From: Brasenia schreberi
Lineage: Eukaryota; Streptophyta; Magnoliopsida; Nymphaeales; Cabombaceae
NCBI GenBank assembly: GCA_036023115.1
Contig: JAYKKT010000073.1
Span: 10,769,001-10,833,000 of the forward strand
Length of the DNA: 64,000 nucleotides
Reading direction: 5' to 3'
This document shows positions 1 through 10,381 of this stretch, piece by piece. A model generated the notes under the pieces. That model was not told the origin of the DNA. It saw nothing but the letters and a program-made list of their open reading frames with translations, and ran no database searches. The position numbers were made by a program, and so were the translations under genes. The stretch's first letter is position 1; every line of letters starts with the position of its first letter.

Positions 1-430
1 TTGGTAATTACAAAAATACCCTTCAACCTAAAAAGAAACATTCTCTCCCCTCTTGCTGGAACCTCGTTCCGACCCTTTTGTTTTTACCATTCTTCGATCT
101 ATTATTTGCTTTTCGATTCATTTCAATCACCTCTTACTTGATCTATAATTATTTTTAACAAAAGAACGGATCAAAATTCATAAAAAAATAAAGAAAAGAT
201 GATAAAATTGGTTGATTCAAACAGAGATTCATCGATTTATACTATTTATTTGGTTTTAGTTTTTTATTTTTTAGTTGTTTTGATTGATTTTTAACTGATA
301 TCTTAATCGAAATTAAAAATCAAGAACTAGAGCATCTTGACGGAAGAGACGTGACACGTAGACATGATTTAGGCACATCTCTCCCAACATGAGAGCCGCG
401 TTTCTTCCATCTCGATGTCCTAATTTTTTA
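1..430. other. AT-rich intergenic sequence, nothing recognised
   Basis: No frame with family resemblance and no repeat structure that I can see. It is ordinary AT-rich plant intergenic DNA. Confidence 0.4.
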
Positions 431-454
431 TTTTTTATTTTTTTCGAGAGATGT

Positions 455-578
455 ATATTTATGTTGGCTCATAAAACTTAACGAACTTGCTTGTGTTTGG
501 CTCATTAGCCGAACATGAACAGGCTCATTATGAGCTGAACCGATCTCAATTACGAGCAGCTTGGCTCATTTACCACCC
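455..578. repeat. GAGC-rich dispersed repeat (non-autonomous element remnant)
   Basis: The segment repeats the words GGCTCAT and GAGC and stops at a CACCCCTAG terminus. In plant genomes this composition, with a CACCCC/GGGGTG end, is typical of non-autonomous hAT-like elements. The left end is not clear. A related CGAG/GCTC-rich stretch lies at about 5,840-6,310. Family assignment is an inference. Confidence 0.35.
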
Positions 579-854
579 CTAGTGACAGAAACAAAAAGAA
601 AATACAAGACGCACTATCTGTATCATATTCCGTGCAAGTGGAAGAGCCTTGTGTACGATCTTATCCAAAACATCATTAATATGCTAATTAATTCGATGAG
701 CTTGTCTGTATTAAGATCCAAATAAAGTTGAATGCTTTACACGAGAGCATGAATAAAACTAATGAGCATGTAGCAAGTAATCCTCATAAGAAATGACTTG
801 AGATGGCACTATTATTCTTTTTGGCAAATACACAGAAGTGGAGCACACAAAGAG

Positions 855-965
855 CAGAAACTCACCTGGTCAGGGGTTCAACTCACAAGTTAAAGGTCGC
901 CAGTTCCATACCTGAGGCCTGCATTGGCTTTGGCCTCCCCGTTGTACCAAGAAATAAACAAAGAG
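855..965 (+). mobile_element. tRNA-headed SINE, degenerate
   Basis: A box A-like stretch (ACTCACCTGGTCAGGG, about 870) is followed some 45 bp later by a box B-like GCCAGTTCCATACC (about 900), then a body ending GTACCAAGAAATAAAC. Spacing and order match the internal Pol III promoter of tRNA-derived SINEs. A second copy with the same words lies at 5,055-5,175. It is too diverged to be a tRNA gene. Confidence 0.5.
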
Positions 966-1240
966 GGGGTTATATGATGTAGTTCAATACCATGCAACTC
1001 TTTATGCAGATGGATTCATTCAATTGTGACCAATTTATACAGAGGTCCTTTAAGGTGTGTTTGATTCAGGGTACCATGTGAGTCAGAGCAACTATTTTAG
1101 GAACTACGAGACCAAGGCATCATTGCAAAATAAACTGAATGATGGTCCCTACATTCTTAAATAAAGAAAATTCAAGTTTAACCGACTAATTTATGGCAAT
1201 TTTACTGCCAGCAATGCTAGAGTTTTTGGATAGAACTACG
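966..1240. other. Intergenic, possible half of a MITE
   Basis: GGTGTGTTTGATTC at 1,053-1,066 resembles the TIR of the MITE candidate at 1,711-1,882, but I found no matching second end. Nothing else is recognised. Confidence 0.25.
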
Positions 1241-1249
1241 AGAAAGCCT

Positions 1250-1578
1250 CCTAATAAAGGTGGAATGGTTTGGACGCAGTCAGGCAGGTTCACCTGGAGC
1301 CGACAGGAGCTGAAATTAGGGGAACCAAAACCGACATTCAAAACTGGCAGTCCCAATTACTATTTTTGTCCAGTTTTAGAATCTAACCTATGTTTCATGA
1401 AATTTTAGAATGAAAATGGAACCAGACCAGAACCAACCTAGATTGGAACTGAAACCGACAAAACCAGAACCAGACTAAGACCCAAAAGGGGACTCAATTC
1501 CCGATGCAGGTAGCGGAACAGCCGGTTTGAAACCAACAGCCAGATTTACCCGAAACCAACCAGGTCTACCTCCTAAGT
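1250..1578. repeat. CCAGAACC-rich MITE-like repeat, copy 1
   Basis: The unit is rich in the words AACCAGA and GGAACC and ends ACCAACCAGGTCTACC. Related units with the same AGGTCTACC/AGACCTGG end and the same word usage lie at 24,408-24,622 and 36,848-37,290. The inverted relation of the ends (AGGTGG... and ...AGGTCTACC) suggests a terminal-inverted-repeat element. Superfamily is not established. Confidence 0.4.
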
Positions 1579-1710
1579 GAAACATTTCACGTTTTACTTT
1601 TTATCTAAATCACTAAAAGCCATGAGTTTGTTGGAAAGATAATAAGGGTGAACTAATAATTTTGAAGGCAAAACACATCGAAAGGGTGTATCCAACAATA
1701 AAATGCTCAA

Positions 1711-1882
1711 GGGGCTGTTTGATTGCTGAGTCTGGGACCATGGAACTCAAGCTCCATTTCCAGTTCCAACCACCCACCCCCACCGATGGGCCGAGGCCCG
1801 CGTTTGCTTATGATGGGAACTTATCAGTGATAAGTTCCGGCTCCTTAGTCCCATCCCAGGCCTCGTAATTGAAACACCTCCT
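1711..1882. mobile_element. Small foldback element (MITE candidate)
   Basis: The left end GGGGCTGTTTGATTGC and the right end AATTGAAACACCTCC are imperfect inverted repeats of each other, and the interior again pairs (CTGGGACCATGG against CCATCCCAGG). The size of about 170 bp and GTGTTTGATT-type TIR fit a Tourist/PIF-like MITE. The flanks (CAA and TAA) are only a weak match to the expected 3-bp TAA duplication. Confidence 0.4.
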
Positions 1883-2396
1883 AAAAGATCATATATACAT
1901 ACACCAAAGGTTATTAAAATCACTTAAAGAAATGAAAAGCGAATATAAATATAATGAGAACTGGGAGCAAGGGTCCTAACCTTAGAGTTTTATGCTGAGT
2001 TGTACTCCCTAAAAGGTGGATCTTCGCATCATAAATATAAAGTAAACAGAAATTATCAAACAATAGCTTACAAAATTGTGAGTTAGAATCGCCCACATGA
2101 GAACGACACAAGGAAACAACGAAATTTCTAAACACTAGATTAAATCTAGTAAATGCTTTTATACAGGAGTTTGGCAGACCCCTATCGGTCGAATGCACAT
2201 GCAGGCATTGAACTCAACAGAAGACATTGGCCACTTTGGCTAGTTGGATATGTAAGCTCCTTGGATCATGTCTGGCCACTTTGGCCTCGACGGAAAACAT
2301 TCCCATAATGAAGAAGGTGAGCCCCCTTCTTAATTATGTGAATTATATTTTCTTAATTAATCATAATAGTTTTGAAACCATTTTTTTTACAAAATC
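1883..2396. other. Intergenic, nothing recognised
   Basis: Short frames only, with no family resemblance. Confidence 0.3.
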
Positions 2397-2412
2397 AGTT
2401 TTGTGATTTACG

Positions 2413-2459
2413 AAACCGACCCCATCTAGTATGGGAAAAGGCTTAGTTGTTGTTGTTGT
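2413..2459 (+). mobile_element. Severely 5'-truncated RTE LINE (3' tail only)
   Basis: The 47-bp insert carries the end CCATCTAGTATGGGAAAAGG followed by a (TTG)n tail, the same 3' end as the longer RTE copy finishing at about 42,289. It is bounded by a perfect 16-bp direct repeat AGTTTTGTGATTTACG at 2,397-2,412 and 2,460-2,475, as expected from target-primed reverse transcription. It codes for nothing. Confidence 0.85.
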
Positions 2460-2475
2460 AGTTTTGTGATTTACG

Positions 2476-4116
2476 TGGGAGGATTGAACAAGAATCCAAT
2501 GAGACAAGTTTGATGAGTTTATTCAGCTAATCTTCACTAATTCAACAGTAATAAATATGCAAGCAGGAAGTTCTAAAAGATGGAAACGATAAGACAACAG
2601 AGAAGACATCTAAAGGGCAGTTGTGCCACAGAGCTATTTTGCAAAATTCAGCATCCAACCGGTAGGGAGAAAAACATTCTGAACCAGCAGAACAGTGCCC
2701 CGCCAAAATCTGCTGAAAACCAGCAGTTGGTAAGTTACCAAATTGAGTTACATCTCAATGCACCGATACCAGAGCCAGAGGAACGCATCTCAAAATCCTC
2801 CATAGATGCCATAAATGCACAGTTTATGCAAGTAGATGTGTACACTCAACACTGAAAGAGGTCCATAATAAGATTGAATAAGTTAGAGGGATACCGTCAT
2901 TAGCATTTAGCTCATAGAATCCATTTTCAGCATCAATCACTTGAACAGTTTGATGCAATGTCTACAGAATGCAACCGGATTCAAAAGTTCAATTAGGAAA
3001 TATAAACCATCTGGTCAATCAAGAAGATAAGCAGTGTGAAGCAGAAGGACGCAAGTTAACAACTTCTTGATGAAACAACCAGAGGTGGAACCTTCAACAT
3101 GTATTACAAGTTGACAACAGAAGCAAGTATGCGATGCTTATTATAAACCTAGTGAATATGAGAGTTGCTCTTATACTTGGTTATTGATATGAGTGACGTG
3201 GAAAAAATTATTTGAAATGCATCATTTTCCATATTTACATACCAGGAAACGGAAAGGACGAGATGAGCTTTAAAGAAGAGTTATCTATCGAAGCAAACAC
3301 TCTTTACCAATCTGATCTACACCAGGGGAATTGGTAATGCGTCTGGAGAAGCTAGTCACTCCATAATAAGGTACTCTTCCTGGAGTGTAGAGCTTTGGGG
3401 CTCATCAGACGAGTGTTAAACAACCGGAGAGGCGGGGATTTACCCTGTGGTGGACCTGAGCTGTTCGAGTGCTCTTATCTGATTACGTCCAGCTCATGGC
3501 TCGTGAAAGAAGGTATATGACAGCACCAAATTGCTATAGCATGCTCTGAGCTTGGGCGGACGTTGCTTCTGATGCCCAAATGATCTTTCCTTATACATGG
3601 GCTGCGAGTTTCCATCTACTGGGACTTACAAAAGCTTTGATTTTCATACTTGCAAGGATGAAATCACATAGTTTCCTGCTATTTGTAAAGGAGTTCACAA
3701 GGTTCTCCTCACAAATGACAAAAATTCATTTACTCAAACTTATAAACCAAGCATTTTCTTGCACACTTTTCAATATGATAGGAATATTACAACGTTCACA
3801 TACAGAAACCACAGAATACAAAGACAAAGGCGCACAGATTGATTGATGTATTGATTTCAGTGAAACCTATCACAGTTTCACCTCTTAACCTAAGCATTTC
3901 CTTTTCAGATCTTCGTTGCAGCTTTCATTTCTTTCCCACTTCCATAAAAAAGCAAAAGGAGAGAAAGAACCGGAATTTCCACTCGGGAATAGGTTCCAAT
4001 GCCGACAACAACCAAACGACAGAAAGCAAAGCCGGATCTCACCCAAGAATGCAATGAAACGATCTATCAGTTTACAACAAAGAAGAATACTAGCTACATT
4101 CTACAAGTATCAATGC
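2476..4116. other. Intergenic and 3' flank of the downstream minus-strand gene
   Basis: No convincing coding segment. The part next to 4,117 is presumably the 3' untranslated region of the minus-strand gene. The short plus-strand frames at 3,580-4,335 have no family resemblance and overlap that gene or its 3' flank. Confidence 0.35.
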
Positions 4117-4752
4117 TCACCCGTTCCGTGCATCACCCGCATCAAGCGCACACAACCCATTCATGATAGACCGAGGACTTTCCCAAACGGGAAGTTCAAA
4201 CAAAGATTTCCTGATCGACTCCACCTGAGCATCGCAGATTGCTTCCGCCGTGGCGCACAGCCCAGCAACGTCCTCAAGGATCGATTCCTGAGCTTCTACC
4301 TAAATTCAAACCCAAAATGTTCAGGAAAACCCTAACGAAGAGTTCCAGCAAAGAAGAACCTCGTACTAACCCCGTCAGAGAGGGTTCACCTGAAACAGAA
4401 GATCGGCGATCAAGGACTTGCAAGTATCACTTCCTGACGACGAATCCGGCCAGAATTCGGGAGAGGAAAACTCGATTCTCCGGCGATCAACAGACGAACA
4501 TTCGGACTTCTTCCTAGTTTCCTGCAGAGTCTGGTAGAGCTGCTCCCACTGCTCGATCTCTCTGCTGTACTTCTCCTTCAGTCGCAACAGAGCCTTTTTC
4601 TTCACCGACTTTCTCAGGCGAGCTTCAGCCGCCGGATCAACCGAAGGAGCTGGAGGGACGACGACCGCGGGGTCTTGCTTCCTTCGCTTGTAGACGAACC
4701 CGTTGTCGTTGCAAACCTCCCATTCTCCTTCTATTAACGAAGGCGACGCCAT
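4117..4752 (-). CDS. Conserved-looking plant protein, two exons, 181 aa, function unknown
   Basis: Exon 1 is complement(4390..4752), exon 2 complement(4117..4299), with a 90-nt GT-AG intron. Joining after CAG keeps the frame and gives 181 residues with no break. I chose the ATG at 4,752 because it lies in a strong plant context (GCCATGGC) and is followed by MASPSLIEGEWEVCNDNGF; an upstream in-frame ATG at 4,914 would add a low-complexity Ser/Pro/Arg leader. Residues 10-23 (EWEVCNDNGFVYKR) look like a conserved core. Residues 42-85 are Lys/Glu/Arg/Leu-rich and probably form a coiled coil. The C-terminal exon is acidic (EAQESILEDVAGLCATAEAI). There is no signal peptide, membrane segment or catalytic motif. 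I do not recognise a named family and assign no function. This is the only host gene in the window without a visible disabling change. Confidence 0.75.
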
Positions 4753-5040
4753 GGCCGCCACCGGAGGCGTCGTCGAGCTTCTGAAATCCGAGCTACAATT
4801 ACAGGACGGACGATTTTCGCGCGGGAACTTTTCGGGGGTTGAAGAGAGGGAAAGAGAAGGGCGAAAGGCTTCCCTCGGGAGGGCCGGAAAGCTGGGCCTC
4901 CTTATCCACCGCATCGAACCCCTTTCGTCCTACTTTGCTTAACTTTCGATATTTGCAAATGCTGCCCTGCATTTTAGTATATTAAAAGATTATTTACAAA
5001 AGCAGGCTCCGTGCCCCAGTTGAATAAAAGATTGCTTGAG

Positions 5041-5175
5041 AAATGCACGAGCAATAGCTCACCTGTCCAGGATGCCCACTCACAAGTTGAAGGTCATGAG
5101 TTCAACACCCCAGACGTGCATCACCTTGCATCCTTCTTGTATGAAAAGAAATTGCCTGGAAAGTGTTGGAATTTG
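5041..5175 (+). mobile_element. tRNA-headed SINE
   Basis: AGCAATAGCTCACCTGTCCAGG supplies a box A-like element (about 5,049-5,070) and CATGAGTTCAACACC a box B-like element (about 5,095-5,109). It shares the words ACTCACAAGTT and AGGTC with the copy at 855-965. It sits about 300 bp upstream of the start of the 4,117-4,752 gene. Confidence 0.55.
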
Positions 5176-5214
5176 GGCTACCATCTTGATACCAGCTTGT
5201 TCGTTTTGTAACCT

Positions 5215-6440
5215 TAACTGAGTTGAACATAAGGATGTTCATGGCTTACCATATGAATGAAGTGGATCTGGGGTGATGCGGATGCTGGCTCAATAGTCAC
5301 ATTATTATTAAATATTATTGATTATCAATTAATATTCAAATTTAAATATGAGTAAGTATTACATGAAAATTTTAATATAAATTTAGTATTACTTGAAAAT
5401 TTAATATAACTTTAATATCATTAAACAAACAATAATTAATAATATTAAAGAATACTTAAAAGTAATTAGTGTTTAAATGTAATCTTAATTACAATATAAA
5501 TATAAGCTAATGTGGCATTGAAGATGACGTGACAATTGACGTGATATTTTGGATTAAGGGTAGTGATTATAGACAAGTGAATTAAACTGATAAATGTTGA
5601 AAATCATAAGTAGCTGACTACAGTTTTGAAAGAACCTATATAGCTCGCCCAACTTAGATTGGGGGAAATCTTGGTTCTAGTTTTGGTTCATTCAACATCT
5701 ATTACTTTTAAAAAAGGTTCTCTTGCCTATATTAAATTATTCGTTTTGTGCATATAATTAGTTAAACTAGCAAAGTTGGCATTGGCCATTTATATTGCTT
5801 TTATGGCAACCTTTTATAAATAAATGGAAGGCAATGGGATGTAATCGAGCCAAATCAAGCTCAAGTACCCGCAAGACCGACTTCATTCATTAAGAATTAC
5901 TCGACCTTAACTCCAGCTTGAGTTATGTTCGAACAACTTGAAATCAACTTGTTTCAGCTCGGTGCAACCATGATTAAACTCAGTTAATCTGGACTCCAGA
6001 TCAAGCCCAATGGACCAGAATCTCATCGATCTCAACTGAGCTCGTGAATTAGTTCAAACTTAAAAAGTTTTAACCTTCAAGTTTAATTCACACACAACAC
6101 AAATGAGTGCTTTCTAGATGTGGGTCAACCCAAATACATGAACCATTTAACCTTTAAAAATATAAATAGTTTTTATATTTTATTGTTATAACTCTCGATT
6201 AGGCTGGTGAGATACTCAAGCTGAGTACCAGCAAGCTCGAGCCGCGAGTTAAGTTCGAGTTTCCTTTGAGCGGAGCTCGAGTAGCTGGTGAGCAGCTTGC
6301 TCACTTAGCACTCCTACTCTGTTCACGAAATATAAGTTGGAAAGAAAGCACCTGAACAGAATAAATTAAAGATGGAACCCTTAAGAACCATAAAGTAAAA
6401 ACGGCAAACGGTTGGCGGCTCTTTGTAAAATATCCACACA
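5215..6440. other. AT-rich and GAGC-rich sequence upstream of the TruB gene
   Basis: 5,290-5,520 is AATATTA/TTAATA-rich with no coding signal. 5,840-6,310 is dense in CTCGAG, GAGCTC and AGCTCG words, a common plant dispersed-repeat composition, and ends GCTCACTTAGCACTCC. No clear core promoter for the downstream gene can be singled out. Confidence 0.35.
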
Positions 6441-6655
6441 ATGAGGCAAGGAGCAGCGTTTCGCATCTCGTTTCCCTCCTCTTCGTATATGCTTTCAAAT
6501 CCACGCCAAATTCCCTGCATTTCTTCTTCCCTTCTCGTCGAATCATCATCTCCGTATTGGAAACCACCTCAGGGATTCGGATTCAGATCGCCGGAAGAAA
6601 TACCAAGCTTCTCCGGCGACGCGGAGCTCTAGCCGCCGGCTATCGGCGGCCCGCC

Positions 6656-7057
6656 ATGGCTTCTTATTCTGTTTTCTTGAACTTGAATCCTAGAATCTTC
6701 GCTGGATCACTGCGTTTCAAAACGATCGCAATCAGTGCAGTCTCTAGAGTCCTGTTTGCTTCCTTCTCCTCCTCGACGCCCTATCCTCTGCAATACGAGC
6801 TCATCGCCTCTCGTCCCGTCCATCCACACCCTTCGCCGCGTCGCTTTTCCAGATCCAATGCAGGCAAGGACGCCATGGATTCTTCTTTTGGTCCAGAGTC
6901 TGCCGCGGGTCTGGACAAGTCGAAGAGGAAGTACTACCTCAACCGGAGGAAGAGGATGTAAGGCGGCACCGATTCGGACGATGATCAAGGCGGCGGCAAG
7001 GATGGATTCTTCTTTTATCATGCGTTTGCGTTCCCTTGGGAGAAGGACAAGGATTAA
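6656..7057 (+). pseudogene. TruB exon 1, 5' part
   Basis: Starts at the ATG in GCCATGGC (6,656; MASYSVFLNLNPRIF). The first ~65 residues are rich in Ser, Arg and Phe and poor in acids, fitting an organellar targeting peptide. KSKRKYYLNRRKRM (to 6,958) and the later AFAFPWEKDKD are TruB-family words. TAA at 6,959-6,961 stands where a Gln is usual (CAA to TAA), and a second TAA closes the frame at 7,055-7,057, where copia E begins. An upstream in-frame ATG at 6,557 is less likely. Confidence 0.75.
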
Positions 7058-7063
7058 CGAGAC

Positions 7064-7377
7064 TGACCATCAATACCGTTAAGAGTTACAGATAGAGTCA
7101 TGATTGTAACAGTCCGAAAACTCAGCGTCAAAGGTCAAACAGCAGGCAGCGCTCAAGATACAAGAAGAGTTCGTATAAAAAGTAAATATATATAGAAATA
7201 CAAAAACACAAAAAATATACATTATCACTTTCGGAAGACATATGTGAGGAAAGGTCGAATATGATCGTAACAACATTTTCGCACATTTTCGCTGCACATA
7301 AGACAGGAACACAAAAAAGTCGGACACCGATAACCTGAGAGTGAAAGAGATAGTCGGCTTCAAAGGACCCATCAACA
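7064..7377 (+). repeat. 5' LTR of copia E
   Basis: Begins TGACCATCAATACCG and ends CCCATCAACA, directly followed (one base) by the tRNA-iMet-type primer site. It matches 12,018-12,285 in order but with many substitutions (TGGTCATCCATACCG...AAAGGACCGG). Confidence 0.65.
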
Positions 7378-7391
7378 CTGGTATCAGAACC

Positions 7392-8585
7392 TTTATCGGA
7401 GACCCTGCACAAAAAAAAATGAGGTTAGAGGTACATTCTCTGTTAACGAAAGAGAGAAAGGAAAAGAAAGAAAGAAAAAATAAAAGAGAGAAGAAGAAGA
7501 AGAGGGAAGCCATAAAAGGCAAAGGCCGAATACTGGTAAAAGCCGAGAAAGGCGCGAAAACCCCCAATTCAGGCAGAAAACTGCAACCCAAGCACAATGA
7601 AAACCGAGGACCAGGCATGGAAAACCGCAGCCTAAGCATGATGAAAATCAAAGATCAGGCGCGGAGGACCACAGTCAGGTGTAGAAGACCTCAACCAGGC
7701 ATAGAGAACAGCAGGCCAAGCCCGGAGAATCGCAACCCGGAAGTAAAAATTGGAGGACAGGTACGGAGGGCCTCAGCCAGGCGCGGTGCCCGCCGCGAAT
7801 CTCTCTCTCTCCCTCCGAATTTTTTCTCTCTCTAGTGTATTTATACTCTTCTGAAAACCACGGGTTGAAACCACGGTTTTGGAAAACCGCATCGAGGAAT
7901 GGACTAAAAAGTTTGTTCTGCCTCGACCGATTTTCAATTATAACAAAATTATCACTGAACAAAATTACGAAAATATCCAAATATTTTAGGGTAAAAAGAC
8001 TGTTTTGCCCTTATTGATTACTTTATTGCCCTTCCTGGTTTAAATAATTATATTTCTGCCAGGTAGTCAAAAGACAGGTTTGCTCTTATACTTTTGAAAG
8101 AGTTACACATTCGGGTTGGGGTTGAAATTATAGTTTTAACCCTAATCAGTTCTGAATTTTATAGAAATACCAAATAGTAATTTTACGAGTCCGTCCTTAA
8201 ATTTTTCAAAAAATTTTAAAAGTGGATAGATAGTTAAAATTATAGTTTTACCCCTGATATTATTAAAAAATACAAAAGGCAGAATTTTTTGAGAAAATTT
8301 CAAGTTTGTCCCAAGTTGCTTATGAAGTTGTCTTTAATTTGTTTTTATGATATTATGCATTGTTCTAACATGCTTCCTGCTATGTATACTTGTTGCTTTA
8401 TGTTTATTTCCTTTTTAGATCGTCTAACTGTTATAATTGTCAAACACATAAAAATGACTTTTAGAATATATGTCTGAATTGGCAAAAAATTAGAAATTAA
8501 ACGGTATTAACTTCCAAACATGGAAAAGGAGAATCCCACTTGCTCTAACACTTGAGGGTGTTAGTATGTATTAAAAAAACCATAT
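7392..8585 (+). other. Leader of copia E, with LTR-like tail sequence
   Basis: 7,440-7,800 is purine-rich (GAAAG, AAAACCG). 7,800-8,260 (CTCTCTCT, then GGTTGAAACCACGG, then GTAAAAAGACTGTTTTGCCC) resembles the end of repeat R1 at about 11,480-11,720 and 40,760-41,000, suggesting a related nested solo LTR. No gene recognised. Confidence 0.4.
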
Positions 8586-8599
8586 GTTCGCCACCACCA

Positions 8600-9285
8600 A
8601 ATGCAACTGAGCAACAAATAGAGATGTACAAAACATTTCTAAAAGATGATACCATAGCCAGGACAATCATGTTAACCTACATGGAGGATGACTTAATTAG
8701 GGTCTTCGAATAACACGAGACCGCCAAAGAGGTGTTTGATTCAATAATGGCTAAGTATGACACAATTGCCAAATTATATGTGCAATTGCTACTACAAAAG
8801 TACAACTCCTTCAAAATGAGAGAATGAGATAATTTAGTAGAACATATAAATCACATGTTAGTAATGGCTAGGGACTTAGCCGTGGCAAAGTCAGTCATCC
8901 CATAACTGATGCAGATATCAACTATATTAAACAATCTACCCTCTTCATGGAACATGGTTACCACTGCCCTCAAATTAGGGCCAAAGATTAACCTTTCTTA
9001 ATTACCTCTAAAACTAGCAATACAGCAAGAACACATGAACAATAACAAGAAAGAAAAATTGTTAGTGGCTCGAGATGAGATAACGTCTAGTTCCAAAACC
9101 AATCAAAAGAAAAATAAATCAAACAAGAAGTTTGGCAAGAATAATAAGAAAGACGGTCAAAATTTTAAGAAATCGTAGGAAACCGCTTCTTGGGTAAAGT
9201 GCTTCAACTGTGGAAAAATGGGACACTTCAAGAGAGACTGTCGCAACAGCAAAGGTAGAGGAAACAACCCACAGCGAGAATAATT
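8600..9285 (+). pseudogene. Copia E gag remnant
   Basis: In broken frames it reads a UBN2-like copia Gag followed by a Lys/Asn-rich linker and a CX2CX4HX4C zinc knuckle (CFNCGKMGHFKRDC) that in intact elements binds the genomic RNA. Several in-frame stops (for example near 8,713, 8,828 and 9,177) prevent a full product. Confidence 0.65.
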
Positions 9286-9341
9286 ATAGAAGCATAACAT
9301 AATCTCTGTGATTTCTAAATATTTATACATGGATCGCCTAG

Positions 9342-10250
9342 TAACAGGTTGGTGGATTGACTCTGGAACTACACAACACATCTCAAAGACAAAGTAAGGG
9401 ACAATGAATCTTAAGGAATACAACCCAAGCGAACATCGAGTCTACATGAGCAAAAACACGTTCTCAAATATTTTGGGTATTGGGTCCTTTAGAATTTTTG
9501 TACAAGGCAAACCGATTATATTAACTGATGTATTAATTGTTCCATCTATAAGGTACAATCTGGTCTCGATCCCTACCTTAGTAAAGAAATATTTGGAGGT
9601 TAGGTTTACTCCTTATAAGGTGACTATGGAAAAGCATGGGAGAATTTTATTCTCTAGGGAATTCGATTTAGAATATGAACTGTTTAAATTTTGTGATAAT
9701 GAAATTAGTACTTCTGCTTATATTGATCGCGCATTTACTGTTGATGTAAATATGTTGTATAAATGCCTTGGGCAAAGTTGAAGAAATTATCCAACTTTGA
9801 CTTAGTGTTTGAATTTAAGGAAAATACTTTCAACAAGTGCAAAGCTTGTATACAAGGAAAGATGACAAGGAAAGTTTTTTCCAAGAAATCAATAAAGGCA
9901 ACAACCCTGTTGGAGGTTATTCACACGGATTTATGTGGACTATTTAGAGTAAGGTCACATCATGAAAAAGTTTATTTTATAACCTTTATCGATGATTACT
10001 CTAGATACATGTATTTATATCTTTTGACACATAAATTTGAGGCACTAGATGCTTTTAAAGAATATAAGTACGAAGTGAAAAATCAATTAGGACATTCAAT
10101 CAAAGTCTTAAATCAAATAAAGGTGGTGAATATACCTCTGCAGAATTTCTTTAATTCTATAAAGACTTTGGTATTGCAAAGCAAAATACAATGCCCAAGA
10201 CACCTCAACAAAATGGTGTAGCTGAAAGAAAACTGAATCCATTGAGAAAA
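9342..10250 (+). pseudogene. Copia E protease and integrase remnant
   Basis: WIDSG (aspartic protease active site), then two frames (9,404-9,781 and 9,763-10,221) carry the pre-integrase domain and integrase core (HTDLCG, FIDDYSRYMYLY, then TPQQNGVAERK in another frame near 10,205). At least one frameshift and several stops separate the parts, and the RSDNGGE region is missing or unrecognisable, so it cannot be active. Confidence 0.65.
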
Positions 10251-10381
10251 ACCAAGTCTCAGAATTGGCTTATTTACCAAAAAAAAGGAAAGTCATATGC
10301 TCTAAATGGGTTCTGAAAAAGAAATACAAGGTCGATGGTTCAATCGAATGGTTTAGACTGTAATTCGGTGGATTTAAATGA

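Noticed and set aside
3580..4335. Plus-strand frames near the 4.1-kb gene
   Set aside because: They overlap the 3' flank and exon 2 of the spliced minus-strand gene, which has the conserved-looking product.
5049..5115. tRNA gene
   Set aside because: Box A and B are present in order but the acceptor and anticodon stems do not pair; the downstream body and other copies indicate a SINE.
6707..7021. Minus-strand 104-codon frame
   Set aside because: Antisense to TruB exon 1; no independent signal.
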